Source: Roseiarcus sp963798015
GTDB lineage: Bacteria > Pseudomonadota > Alphaproteobacteria > Rhizobiales > Beijerinckiaceae
DNA: 64,000 nucleotides
Assembly: GCA_963798015.1 (NCBI GenBank)
Contig: CAWCSA010000002.1
Span: forward strand, 310,001-374,000
Reading direction: 5' to 3'
This document shows positions 1-8,110 of this stretch, one piece after another (position 1 is the stretch's first letter; every line of letters begins with the position of its first letter). The position numbers were made by a program, and so were the translations under genes. Below the pieces are notes generated by a model. It was not told where the DNA came from, did not search any database, and saw only the letters and a program-made list of their open reading frames with translations.

Positions 1-537
1 TAGGGTGACTCGGGTCATATCGGCCCAGAAATTGCCGACAGTGGTCGCCGAGGAGCGCGCAAAGCCCCTCACTAGCGCGAAGGCCATCGCGAGACCGGTC
101 GCCGCAGAGAGGAAATTATGCACGGTGAGGCCGAGCATCTGGGTCAGATGGCTCATCGTCGTCTCGCCGGCATAGTTTTGCCAGTTGGTGTTGGTGATGA
201 AGCTGATCGAGGTGTTGAAGGCGAGATCCGGCGCCACCGCGTCAAAGCCGCGCGGGTTCAAAGGCAACATCCCCTGGAGCCTCTGAACGCCGTAGAGAAG
301 CAGGAATCCGGCGACGGAGAAGGCGAGCATCGCGATCGTATAGGCAAACCAGTCCTGCTCGCGCGCCGGGTTGACTCCCGCCAACCGGTAAAAGCCGCGC
401 TCGACCGGCCCGATGACCGGGCTGAGCAGGTTTCTCTCGCCTGCGTAAACATTCGCAATGTATTTGCTGAGCGGCATGGCGCAGCCCAGCACCAGCGCGA
501 GCACAAGCGCGATCTGCACCCAGCCTACGAGCGTCAT
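1..537 (-). CDS. kdpA: Potassium-transporting ATPase subunit KdpA (N-terminal part)
   Basis: This is the potassium-channel-like subunit of the Kdp high-affinity K+ pump in the inner membrane. The reading frame starts with ATG at 537 and runs off the left edge, so only the first 179 residues are seen. The visible part opens MTLVGWVQIALVLALVLG, a hydrophobic first helix, and contains the first selectivity-filter motif TNTNWQNYAGE followed by TTMSHLTQMLGLTVHNF, both typical of KdpA. kdpF lies 17 bases upstream on the same strand, the usual kdpFABC order, so kdpB and kdpC are expected beyond the edge. Identification is from remembered family sequence and is strong. Confidence 0.95.
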   Translation of the reverse strand, partial: MTLVGWVQIALVLALVLGCAMPLSKYIANVYAGERNLLSPVIGPVERGFYRLAGVNPAREQDWFAYTIAMLAFSVAGFLLLYGVQRLQGMLPLNPRGFDAVAPDLAFNTSISFITNTNWQNYAGETTMSHLTQMLGLTVHNFLSAATGLAMAFALVRGFARSSATTVGNFWADMTRVTL

Positions 538-554
538 CGCATCACCTTTTTGGT

Positions 555-641
555 CTAGAATTTTTCGGGGTGGACTAACGTGTAAAGGAGATAGAGGCTG
601 AGCCCGACGGCGACGACCATTCCGATGATCGGTTCACTCAT
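555..641 (-). CDS. kdpF: KdpF small stabilising subunit
   Basis: A 28-residue single-helix peptide, MSEPIIGMVVAVGLSLYLLY followed by a short tail ending HPEKF. KdpF is the small membrane peptide that stabilises the KdpABC complex. Position directly before kdpA, length near the usual 29 residues, and one hydrophobic segment all agree. The gene is too short for routine gene finders. Confidence 0.88.
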   Translation of the reverse strand: MSEPIIGMVVAVGLSLYLLYTLVHPEKF

Positions 642-650
642 CGGAATGGC

Positions 651-734
651 CTAGAGCTGACGGAGCGCTAGGGCGTACAGGCCCATCAACGCCAAAGCCG
701 CCAAACCGAGCGCCACGAATGCAACGTCGAGCAT
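651..734 (-). CDS. 27-residue membrane peptide upstream of kdpF
   Basis: An ATG at 734 follows a strong Shine-Dalgarno sequence (AAGGAGG, then five bases) and opens a 27-residue peptide beginning MLDVAFVALGLAALALMGLY and ending ALALRQL. It is one hydrophobic helix with a basic tail, and its stop lies only 9 bases before the kdpF start, so it is probably the first gene of the kdp operon. Similar tiny peptides sit before kdpF in other alphaproteobacteria from memory; the function is not known to me. A longer frame reaching upstream to about 956 exists, but its added residues look like chance coding and the ribosome site favours the short form. Confidence 0.65.
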   Translation of the reverse strand: MLDVAFVALGLAALALMGLYALALRQL

Positions 735-1148
735 ATTCGCCTCCTTGCTGGAGCCGTTCTTAGCGCTGACCCGCGTAAGCTTTCGATTGCGAATTGGGGG
801 GCCGAGCGTAAGGATCCCATAAGGTCCAGCCCGCATGATCGAGCAGGGCGCGGGCGCGCGGAGATCGGGGAGACCTGATCCCGGGCGAGGGCAAACGGAA
901 CAAGCGGGTCGCGTTGCGGAAATGCGTCGGATCGTTGCAGCCGCAGTAAATATCATCTACATTGTGTGCATAATGGCCGCTCGACACATTCGTCGGTGCT
1001 AATGGCTGAAAAGATGTGATAGCAGGTTCGGGCGAAGGCCCAGGCTTGGCGGCGCGGGGCTCAACTCCTCGTCCGCTAGGGCTTTCGTCATGATTTCGCG
1101 ATAGTCCCGCGTCTAAGCGTCGTCTCGCTGTAATTCAGGAGAAGAGTT
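735..1148. other. Intergenic region, divergent kdp / lipoprotein gene
   Basis: This stretch separates the minus-strand kdp operon from the plus-strand EpsD-type gene, so it should hold two divergent promoters. I see no convincing coding frame, and no regulator site I can name. A moderately AT-rich patch around 945-975 is the likeliest kdp promoter area. Confidence 0.5.
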
Positions 1149-2174
1149 TTGCTGCACATAACGCCAATGTCTCGGCGCCGATGGCGCATCGCTGCAATCG
1201 CGTGCGCGCTGCCGGTGGCGATGCTGCTCGCTGGGTGCGGCAAGAAGGCAGCGGAGCCGGCCGTGGTCGGCCAGGTGATCGCTCACGTCGGCCCGGATGA
1301 TGTGACACAGCAGGAACTGGACAACGAGCTTCGCCTCGCCAACGTGCCGGCCGACAAGCGCAGCGACGCGGTCGTCAAGGCGGCGCTGTCGCGCATCGTC
1401 GAGCGCAAGTACCTGGTGCAGCAGGCAGTCGCGGCGAAGCTCGACCGCGAACCGACCGTGCATCTCGATCTTTTGCGCTCACGCGAGCAGATCCTTGCCG
1501 GCGCCTTCGTTCAGCGCGACCTGTCGTCCAAGATGAGCGCGGTCGCCAAGAATGAAATCGACACCTACGTCCAAAGCCATCCGAAGCAGTTCGACCAGCG
1601 GGAGTTGTTCCAGGTCGACCAGATTTCTTTCGCGTCCCCCAAGGATGCAGCGGCCCTGGCGGCGGCAACGAAGGATTTCAAGTCGCTTGATCAGGTTGAA
1701 GCGAAGCTGAACGAGATGAACATCAAATTCAGCCGCGGCACAGCGACCTTGGACAGCGCGACAATGCCCGCCGAGATGCTGAAGGTGCTTGACGCCCGCA
1801 AAGCCGACGACATTTACTTCATACGTTCAAGAGGGGGCGCGAGCTTTTTCAAGGTGACGTCTGTCGATCAAAAACCGATGACCACCGACCAGGCCAATGA
1901 GTTCGCGAAACGCGAACTCCGGGTCGATATCGGCAGGAAGGCCGCTGAAGAGATCTCCAAGTCTGCATTGGCGGATGCGAAGTTCGAAGGGGACTACACC
2001 CGCATCATGACGGCTGCTCCACCCGCCTCTGCGACGCCAGCGCCCGCGACAGATGGCGGAGCGGCGCCCGGCGCGACACCAGCGCCCGGGACCGAGGGCG
2101 CGACGTTGCCCGGCGCGACGCCGGCGACAGAGACTCCAGGCGGGGAGACCCAAAAGGAACAGCCGAAGAACTGA
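1149..2174 (+). CDS. EpsD-family peptidyl-prolyl isomerase-like lipoprotein
   Basis: A 341-residue exported lipoprotein: basic start, hydrophobic segment and lipobox LLAGC with the lipidated Cys at residue 30, then a SurA/PrsA-like chaperone N-domain (Asp-Val-Thr-Gln-Gln-Glu-Leu-Asp onward). The last 60 or so residues are Pro/Ala/Thr/Gly-rich with repeated GATPA-type units. This matches the EpsD group of cis-trans isomerase-like proteins found in exopolysaccharide and exosortase-associated loci. The TTG start at 1149 lies 6 bases after an AGGAG; an ATG at 1167 in the same frame is 24 bases away, so TTG is preferred. Catalytic isomerase residues are not obvious, so the role may be chaperone-like. 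Its neighbours are polysaccharide genes. Confidence 0.75.
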   Translation: MLHITPMSRRRWRIAAIACALPVAMLLAGCGKKAAEPAVVGQVIAHVGPDDVTQQELDNELRLANVPADKRSDAVVKAALSRIVERKYLVQQAVAAKLDREPTVHLDLLRSREQILAGAFVQRDLSSKMSAVAKNEIDTYVQSHPKQFDQRELFQVDQISFASPKDAAALAAATKDFKSLDQVEAKLNEMNIKFSRGTATLDSATMPAEMLKVLDARKADDIYFIRSRGGASFFKVTSVDQKPMTTDQANEFAKRELRVDIGRKAAEEISKSALADAKFEGDYTRIMTAAPPASATPAPATDGGAAPGATPAPGTEGATLPGATPATETPGGETQKEQPKN

Positions 2175-2596
2175 TCGGCTGACGCTTTGGGCGGCGAAAC
2201 CGAGGTTCGAGGGACCTCGAACCGCCCAGGGGCAGGTTGAGCCGTGCCTCAGGCCCCCTGTATCGACGGGGGACGAGCCGTCGTTTTACGAAGCCACGGC
2301 ACCTTACCCACGACATGGTTAGCCGGACCTCAGCCTGGGCCGTGCGTGCGCCGCGCGGCTTGATCCTTATCGACGTCGGCTGCCGTTTGCGAGCAGTGAC
2401 GGAGCGTCGACTTCCTTGGTCTTATGGCGCTTCGGCAACCCCCCGCAAAGTCTTGTCCTTTGGGATCGAGCGATTCTCAGGTTTCCCCAACTATCGAGGG
2501 TAGACAATATTGTTAGTTGATAGCATTGATTGAGCATGATATTGATTCGGAGAGCGTATTATACACACCGTCATTGTCCAGGTAACGAGGGGCTTT
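2175..2596. other. Intergenic region before the beta-helix gene
   Basis: No convincing gene. It holds one stem-loop (listed separately) near its start, and its last 90 bases are clearly more AT-rich than the surroundings, which suits a promoter for the gene at 2597. No specific promoter boxes are claimed. Confidence 0.5.
2204..2223 (+). terminator. Stem-loop after the EpsD-type gene
   Basis: Nine-base arms GGTTCGAGG and CCTCGAACC sit 30 bases after the stop codon. With a four-base loop the stem is eight pairs. There is no T-run, so it is only a possible terminator or processing stem. Confidence 0.35.
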
Positions 2597-4231
2597 ATGA
2601 AGACACTTGGCTGCGTCGTGATTATGCTGCTCGCCTGCGCTGTTCCTGTACGGGCGGCACAAGTTTATAGTGGCTGTGCTGTCCCGTCGGCGACATCCAG
2701 ACATGTCTGGTACCTTGACCCCGTGCACGGCAAGACGCCGGCCGCCGGCGGCGTCGGTTCCCAGGCCAGCCCATGGAACAGCCTAACCGGCGTGATCAGT
2801 GGCAACTGGGGCGCGTCCAACTTCTCGCTTACCGGCTATACGCGTCCGCTTCTGTCCAGCGTTCCTTACTACCACATAGTCAACGGCGTCCGCGGCTCCG
2901 TTGCGGACCAGATCGGCAGCCCGCCAGTTCAGCCGGGCGACGCGATTATGCTGATGAGCGGCAACTACGGCGACATCGTCATTGGTGATTTCAACCTGCC
3001 CACCACCAATTCGGACTTTGTGACGGTTGAGGCCGCGCCGGGCCAGGTCCCCGTGTTCTCGACTCTGTGGATCGAGCGCACGAACAAGTGGGTGTTCAAC
3101 GCCATCAAGGTGCAGAGCCTGCTTGGCGCGAATGGCAACAGGGCGGCCCTCATCTCCGTGGCGGATCAAGGCCCATTGTTCCCGACCACCGATATCATCC
3201 TGGAGAACATGCAGATCAGTTCAGCCGATAATACGGCCGGCTGGAGCCAGGCCCAATGGCTTGCGCAGTCGCGCACAGGCGTTTCTGAGCTCGGTTCGGC
3301 AGGCAACGGCGCGAACGGCGAGCCCAACACAAGATGCATCTCGGTGGCCGGATCACACATCCAGAATGTGCACCAAGGCGCGATCCTCGCCGCCAACAAT
3401 TCGCTGTTCACGAACAACGTCATCGACCATTTTGGTGATGACGGCATCGACTACGCCGCGAGCAACATCGCGATTACGCACAACACCCTCCATGACAACT
3501 TCGACATGGGAGATGGCAACCACGAAGATGCAATGCAGGGGCAGAACGGCCCCCTCGGAGCAGGCGTCGTTTACAACGCCTTCTCAAACATCCTGATTGA
3601 CAGCAACCTGATCGCTCGGGAGACGGTCCCGAACAATCCGTTCCCCACCTATCTGCAGGGGATCGACGCCTTCGACGAGGACTGGACGAACGTTACGGTT
3701 ACGAACAATGTCGTCATCACCAGCGCCTGTCATGGGATTACTTTCGAGAGCATTCACAATAGCCTGATCGCGAACAATACGGTGCTTAATGACGGCCTCT
3801 TCCCGATGCCCGGTTGCATCGCCGCGATTAACCTTGGCGGCGCCTCGCACGAAGGTCCGCCAAGCACCAACACCGTCGTACGGGACAATCTTTCGAGCCA
3901 GCTCAACGTCGACACTCGCGGCATCGGCGTTACCGCGGATCACAATGTCGTCCTGTGCTGCGGCCCGGGGCCGTTCATCTCGTGGTACGTCAACGGGGTC
4001 GTACAATATCTTAGCAAACCCGGAACCTATATGAATGGCAATATCGTTGTGAGCGAAGGGGCCAAGGGCGAATTCGTCAATTTCAACCCTTCGACGTTGA
4101 CTTACACTGTCCTGCTCAAGTCATCTGCGCAGGCCATTGGCGCGGGAACCGCGGGCGCGCCAACCACCGACATTGTCGGCGTCACGCGCACGGCCCCTTA
4201 CGCCGTGGGAGCGTATTCGTACCCGTATTGA
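2597..4231 (+). CDS. Secreted right-handed beta-helix repeat protein
   Basis: A 544-residue protein with a clear signal peptide (MKTLGCVVIMLLACAVPVRA, cleavage near residue 20). The mature part has many short repeats rich in Asn, Ile and Val, such as NNVIDHFGDDGIDYAASNIA, NILIDSNLI and VTVTNNVVIT, which is the pattern of parallel beta-helix (pectate-lyase-like) proteins. Such folds are seen in polysaccharide lyases, alginate epimerases and adhesins. No catalytic triad can be assigned by eye, so no substrate is proposed. The neighbours (EpsD-type lipoprotein, glycosyltransferases, UDP-galactopyranose mutase) point to a surface glycan as target or partner. The start ATG follows GAGGGGC at a suitable distance. 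Confidence 0.75.
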   Translation: MKTLGCVVIMLLACAVPVRAAQVYSGCAVPSATSRHVWYLDPVHGKTPAAGGVGSQASPWNSLTGVISGNWGASNFSLTGYTRPLLSSVPYYHIVNGVRGSVADQIGSPPVQPGDAIMLMSGNYGDIVIGDFNLPTTNSDFVTVEAAPGQVPVFSTLWIERTNKWVFNAIKVQSLLGANGNRAALISVADQGPLFPTTDIILENMQISSADNTAGWSQAQWLAQSRTGVSELGSAGNGANGEPNTRCISVAGSHIQNVHQGAILAANNSLFTNNVIDHFGDDGIDYAASNIAITHNTLHDNFDMGDGNHEDAMQGQNGPLGAGVVYNAFSNILIDSNLIARETVPNNPFPTYLQGIDAFDEDWTNVTVTNNVVITSACHGITFESIHNSLIANNTVLNDGLFPMPGCIAAINLGGASHEGPPSTNTVVRDNLSSQLNVDTRGIGVTADHNVVLCCGPGPFISWYVNGVVQYLSKPGTYMNGNIVVSEGAKGEFVNFNPSTLTYTVLLKSSAQAIGAGTAGAPTTDIVGVTRTAPYAVGAYSYPY

Positions 4232-4247
4232 ACGGAAAATCATCTCC

Positions 4248-4271
4248 GCGGGCTTTTCGCCAAAAGCCCGC
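4248..4271 (+). terminator. Stem-loop terminator after the beta-helix gene
   Basis: Perfect 10-base arms GCGGGCTTTT and AAAAGCCCGC with a CGCC loop start 17 bases after the stop codon. A long T-run is lacking on the plus strand, but the strength and position of the stem fit a transcription terminator between two convergent genes. Confidence 0.6.
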
Positions 4272-4757
4272 TCCATATCTTGAGCTGCCGCGCTTTGCTC
4301 TTAATTTGCTCTTAAGATGTGTGCTTTGCCCCGCCGGCCGGACAGATGCGCCGGCGTGATTGCAGGCGCAAAGCGCTCAGGAATTGCTTTTTTTGGTTCG
4401 GGTCTAAAAGCAGGTCACGTTGGGTCAACGGAACCGTATCCGTGAAAACGAGGGAAGATAAACGCCGCTTCAGGCCGGACGCACTCCGCACCCTGTCCTT
4501 CTTGGTCGCCCTCGGGCATGGCCTCGGGAGGCAATAAGAGGTCGACAAGGTCGACGTTCCCGTCCTCCGCGACTTCTGAGGCGCGTAGTAATGCTTGATG
4601 TCCGTCCGCGCACAATCCCACAAGCTTTATTCGCCGTTCTCTTTCGAGCCGCTGAAGGGGCTGGAAGATGGGCGGCGCGAGCAAACCGGCTGCAGCCGAT
4701 CAGGCCGATACGAGTGCATCCCGACAGGTTCCCCGCTCGATATTGATTCTGGCTTGC
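4272..4757. other. Intergenic region with an 11-bp tandem duplication
   Basis: No convincing gene between the convergent beta-helix and glycosyltransferase genes. An 11-base unit (TTTGCTCTTAA) is repeated exactly in tandem at 4294-4304 and 4305-4315. The base composition is lower in GC than the housekeeping parts of the window. Confidence 0.5.
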
Positions 4758-5798
4758 TCAGTTCGCAATGCCGTACACGAGATCGGCTATCGCCTCTCTT
4801 GCTCCTTGGCGGCCTCGAGCCTGGTACAGTCCTTGGCGATAATTACGGAACGCCGCGTGCAATCTTTCGGTTCGGGATTGAGACAGATATGCGACCAGAC
4901 GCTGGGATTGGTACCTGTCGACCTCGCGGTAATACTGCAAGTGGCCACGCAACGAACGGGCTCGCTCTTCGGAAACTTGCGGTATAATAAGCTCTATTAC
5001 CGTTTCGCGGGCCTTTGCGGCCTTCGCGAGGCGCTGGATAGCGCCAATCATCCCTTGGCGCTTTTTTTGGAATTCGGCGCCCCGACTGTAAAATCGCGAC
5101 AGGATTACGGATAGATTTCGGTTTATGTCTAACGAGGTAGCCGGATGCGAGAATCCAGAAGCGTTCGCATTGTGCTGTCGATAAGACACCAGCACATCGT
5201 CAATAACGAGCGTCTTATCGAATAAGGAGCTTAAGAAGGCAATCCAATTGTCGTGCCCCATCCGCGCATCGTCATAAAGATCGACGGACAATTCCCATAA
5301 ATGTGAGAACTCGAGCAATGATCGATGAAATATCTGCGAGAAGCCAAAATTTATCCTCCACGGAACCTCGCGGCCCGCCTGCACGTACTTTATACTATCG
5401 GAAATGAAGTTTCCATCATCGTCGATAAGGCGATAGGCATGTTGCAAAAGAATGCAGCGATCACTATCCAAATATCGCGAAGCAACGTCCAACTTCTCTG
5501 GACGCCAGACATCGTCCTGGTCGCAGAACGCAATGTAGTCAGATGTACAAAGCGAGGCGGCCTTGAGGAAATTTGCCCGCCAATTCAGTCTTTGATCGTT
5601 GATGACGACCCGAACCGGAAACGGAGACCGTTTGGCAAATTGCACCAAGATTTCCGGAGTGCGATCCGTCGATCCATCATCGCAAATGACCACTTCATCT
5701 GGTAACCTAACTTGTTCAGTTAGGGTCCGAAGCTGCTCTTCCAGGAACCGCTCGCCATTGTACGTCGCCATCGCGATTGATATCATAGGGCGCCCCAC
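4758..5798 (-). CDS. Family 2 glycosyltransferase (rhamnosyltransferase-like)
   Basis: A 346-residue GT-A fold glycosyltransferase. The N-terminus reads SIAMATYNGERFLEEQL, then DEVVICDDGSTDRT (nucleotide-binding Asp residues) and FCDQDDVWRPEKL, where the DxD-type motif binds the metal and sugar nucleotide. The CDQDDVW form is common in rhamnosyl- and related transferases that build O-antigen or exopolysaccharide; the sugar cannot be fixed from sequence alone. No membrane segment is evident, so it should act on the cytoplasmic face. The start may be the Met at residue 1 or 5. The gene is visibly richer in A and T than most of the window, a sign of possible transfer, and it converges on the beta-helix gene. 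Confidence 0.88.
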   Translation of the reverse strand: MGRPMISIAMATYNGERFLEEQLRTLTEQVRLPDEVVICDDGSTDRTPEILVQFAKRSPFPVRVVINDQRLNWRANFLKAASLCTSDYIAFCDQDDVWRPEKLDVASRYLDSDRCILLQHAYRLIDDDGNFISDSIKYVQAGREVPWRINFGFSQIFHRSLLEFSHLWELSVDLYDDARMGHDNWIAFLSSLFDKTLVIDDVLVSYRQHNANASGFSHPATSLDINRNLSVILSRFYSRGAEFQKKRQGMIGAIQRLAKAAKARETVIELIIPQVSEERARSLRGHLQYYREVDRYQSQRLVAYLSQSRTERLHAAFRNYRQGLYQARGRQGAREAIADLVYGIAN

Positions 5799-5970
5799 AT
5801 TAGCGCATTTTTCAATTTTCGCGCTTACTGTGACACGGCACGCAGCGCGTCATGCTTGACAAGGCGCGTGGTCACATGGTTCATCTTCGCCTTAACCGCA
5901 GGCTGCCAAAAGAAAACGGAGCCTCCGGACAATAATCTTCCAAGCTTTCCTATGTCAAGGACGTGCGCTC

Positions 5971-6903
5971 GTGATAAGAGTAGCGGCAGTCGTCGTAACG
6001 CGGAACCGTCCGGCGCTCCTTAAACGATGTCTTGTTGCAATTGATTCGCAGACTTACCCTGTCAACCAGCTTGTTGTCGTCGACAATGCTTCCGATCAGC
6101 CGACGCGCGAGCTGCTTGCTGTCGAGACCGCCCACCGCGGCGATGGCTTCCACTCAATACGCTTGGAAGAGAATGCGGGAGGCGCCGGCGGCTTTCATGA
6201 GGGAATGCGGACCTGTCTGCCCTTACCCTGCACGCACATGTGGCTGATGGACGATGATTGCGAACCCGAGCCGGAGGCCATGGCGGAATTGGTTGCAGCG
6301 GCGGCGATTGTCGGCGAGGACGCGGTTCTTGGCAGCAACATCTTCGACCTGAATGGGGAAAGCATCAACGTTCAACCCATCAGTCAGCGACCCGGAAATA
6401 ACAATATGCCGCAATACGCCCGCTATCTCGCGGACGGCCTCATCGAAATGAAGGCGCTGACCTTCGTCTCGTTTCTCGTTTCGACCGACTTGGTGCGAAA
6501 GGTCGGGCTGCCCTTGAAAGAGTTCTTCATCTGGGGTGACGATACCGAATATTGCCTCCGTCTCGCTCGCTTCACAAAATTGTATCAGGTTGGAAAAAGC
6601 AAAACTAAGCATCTGAAGTCCGGAGACGCCTCGCAAAGAGTGTTTGTGGAAGATGATCCTCGAAAAATATCCCAGTATCACTGGCTTTATCGTAATAGAC
6701 TTTTTGTCAGCTTGAAATATGACGGCCTCATCTCGAGAGATACAATTCAGTTTTTCTACAGGTCGTTTAGAGACGTGATTTTATCCATCAAGAGCGGACG
6801 ATTTGCTTGGGTAAAGTGCCGAACAATTCTTTATGGCCTGTATTCTGGAATAACTTTCACGCTGTCGATGCCGAAGAAAGAGAAGCTCGGTCTCTTGGAC
6901 TGA
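5971..6903 (+). CDS. Family 2 glycosyltransferase, galactofuranosyltransferase-like
   Basis: A 310-residue transferase starting with GTG, nine bases after AAGGA. It has RVAAVVVTRNRPALLKRCL, then VVVDNASDQPT, and the metal motif HMWLMDDDCEPEPEAM. The WLMDDDCEP form together with EEFFIWGDDTEY-like sequence (here LKEFFIWGDDTEYCLRL) resembles GlfT-type galactofuranosyltransferases. A gene for UDP-galactopyranose mutase, which makes their donor UDP-galactofuranose, lies 1.2 kb away, and the two are separated only by an insertion sequence. Galf transfer is thus a reasonable inference. The stop codon ends one base before the insertion's target TA, so the reading frame seems intact. Confidence 0.82.
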   Translation: MIRVAAVVVTRNRPALLKRCLVAIDSQTYPVNQLVVVDNASDQPTRELLAVETAHRGDGFHSIRLEENAGGAGGFHEGMRTCLPLPCTHMWLMDDDCEPEPEAMAELVAAAAIVGEDAVLGSNIFDLNGESINVQPISQRPGNNNMPQYARYLADGLIEMKALTFVSFLVSTDLVRKVGLPLKEFFIWGDDTEYCLRLARFTKLYQVGKSKTKHLKSGDASQRVFVEDDPRKISQYHWLYRNRLFVSLKYDGLISRDTIQFFYRSFRDVILSIKSGRFAWVKCRTILYGLYSGITFTLSMPKKEKLGLLD

Positions 6904-8066
6904 TACCAAAGGCCCCGCCGGCTGACTCACGGGGGGGATTCCCGAATTGGGTCTGGTCTGATTCAAGGCGGCATGGAGGATTGGGCCATGCCGTCAGCGG
7001 TGAGGTTGCGAGAGGACTACTCGGTCGAGGAGATTCGGGGTTTGGCCCGGCGGTCGAAGACCGTCAACCAGAGCCGTCGGCTTCTGTCACTGGCTGCGGT
7101 TCGGGATGGAATGGATCGCGGGTCGGCGGCGAAGATCGGCGGCATGGATCGCCAGACGCTGCGCGATTGGGTCCATCGCTTCAACGCGTCGGGGCCGGAG
7201 GGCCTGATCGACAACTGGACGGATGGCCCCAAGCCGCGCCTGTCGGAAGAGCAGATGGCGGCGTTTTCGCAGATCGTGGAAGCCGGCCCGGATCGGGCAA
7301 AAGACGGGGTCGTGCGCTGGCGGCGGGTCGATCTCAAGCGGGTCATCGCCGAGCGGTTCGGCGTCGACTTTCATCCCCGCTATGTCGGGAAACTCCTGCA
7401 CAAGATCGGCTTCTCGCACATAAGCGCAAGGCCGCGTCATCCGGCGCAGGACGAGCGGATCGTCGAGGCTTTCAAAAAAACTTTCCGCGCGCGCTGACGG
7501 CTCATCTCGAAGGCCTGCCCGAGGCGACGCCGGTCGAAATCTGGTTCCAGGATGAGGCCCGAATCGGCCAGAAGAACGGCCTTGTCCGCCAATGGGCGAG
7601 GCGCGGAACGCGACCGCGACAGCCCGCCGATCAGCGCTACGCCAACGCCTATCTGTTCGGCGCGATCTGCCCGGCGCGGGGCGTCGGAGCCGCCTTGGCG
7701 TTGCCCTACGCCGACACCGAGATGATGCAGCTTCACCTCGACGAAATCGCGCGCAACATCGCTCCGGGCGCCCACGCCGCGCTGCTGCTGGACCGGGCCG
7801 GATGGCACATCACGGGCAGGCTCGACATGCCCGAAAACATCACGCCGATCTTCCTGCCTTCCCGCGCTCCGGAACTGAACCCGGTCGAGAACGTCTGGCA
7901 GTATGTGCGCCAGAACTGGCTCTCCAACACCGTCTTCGAAAACTACGACGCCATCGTCGACGCCGCCTGCAACGCATGGCGCAATCTCATCACCGATCCC
8001 GAACGCGTCACATCCATCGGAATGCCAGACTGGGCCCACATCGGTCGGTCGTTATGACCTTTGGTA
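6904..8066 (+). mobile_element. IS630-family insertion sequence
   Basis: The element has matching ends: TACCAAAGG at the left and its complement CCTTTGGTA at the right, with the TA at each end being the usual IS630 target duplication. Length (about 1.16 kb) and the encoded DDE transposase in two overlapping frames are typical. It sits between the galactofuranosyltransferase-like gene and the mutase gene without breaking either. Confidence 0.9.
6973..8057 (+). CDS. IS630-family transposase made by -1 frameshift
   Basis: The transposase is encoded in two overlapping frames. The first (6973-7497) holds the helix-turn-helix DNA-binding part (DRQTLRDWVHRFNASGPEGL and following). The second continues to 8057 and holds the DDE core: IWFQDEARIGQKNG, LLLDRAGWH and PSRAPELNPVENVW. 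The frames meet at seven A bases (7474-7480) in the context TTC AAA AAA ACT; slipping back one base joins EAFKK to NFPRAL and gives a full-length protein of about 360 residues. A-tract slippage is a known expression strategy in insertion sequences, so this is probably functional rather than broken. The start could also be the Met at 6988. Confidence 0.88.
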
Positions 8067-8091
8067 TGATAGCGGTGTAGGCGCCGCCCCC

Positions 8092-8108
8092 CGGTCCGCC
8101 GCGGACCG
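8092..8108 (-). terminator. Hairpin after the mutase gene
   Basis: Seven-base arms CGGTCCG and CGGACCG with a three-base loop lie 3 bases past the stop of the minus-strand mutase gene. There is no T-run, so this is a weak terminator call. Confidence 0.4.
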
Positions 8109-8110
8109 TC

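Noticed and set aside
2199..2225. GGTTCGA sequence as the T-arm of a tRNA
   Set aside because: It is part of a simple hairpin; no acceptor, D or anticodon arms can be placed around it.
4319..4987. Two plus-strand open frames after the beta-helix gene
   Set aside because: They have no family signature, partly lie antisense to the glycosyltransferase, and lack ribosome sites.
6973..8057. IS630 transposase as a pseudogene
   Set aside because: The two frames meet at a seven-A slippery run, and both halves keep all motifs, so programmed slippage is more likely than decay.
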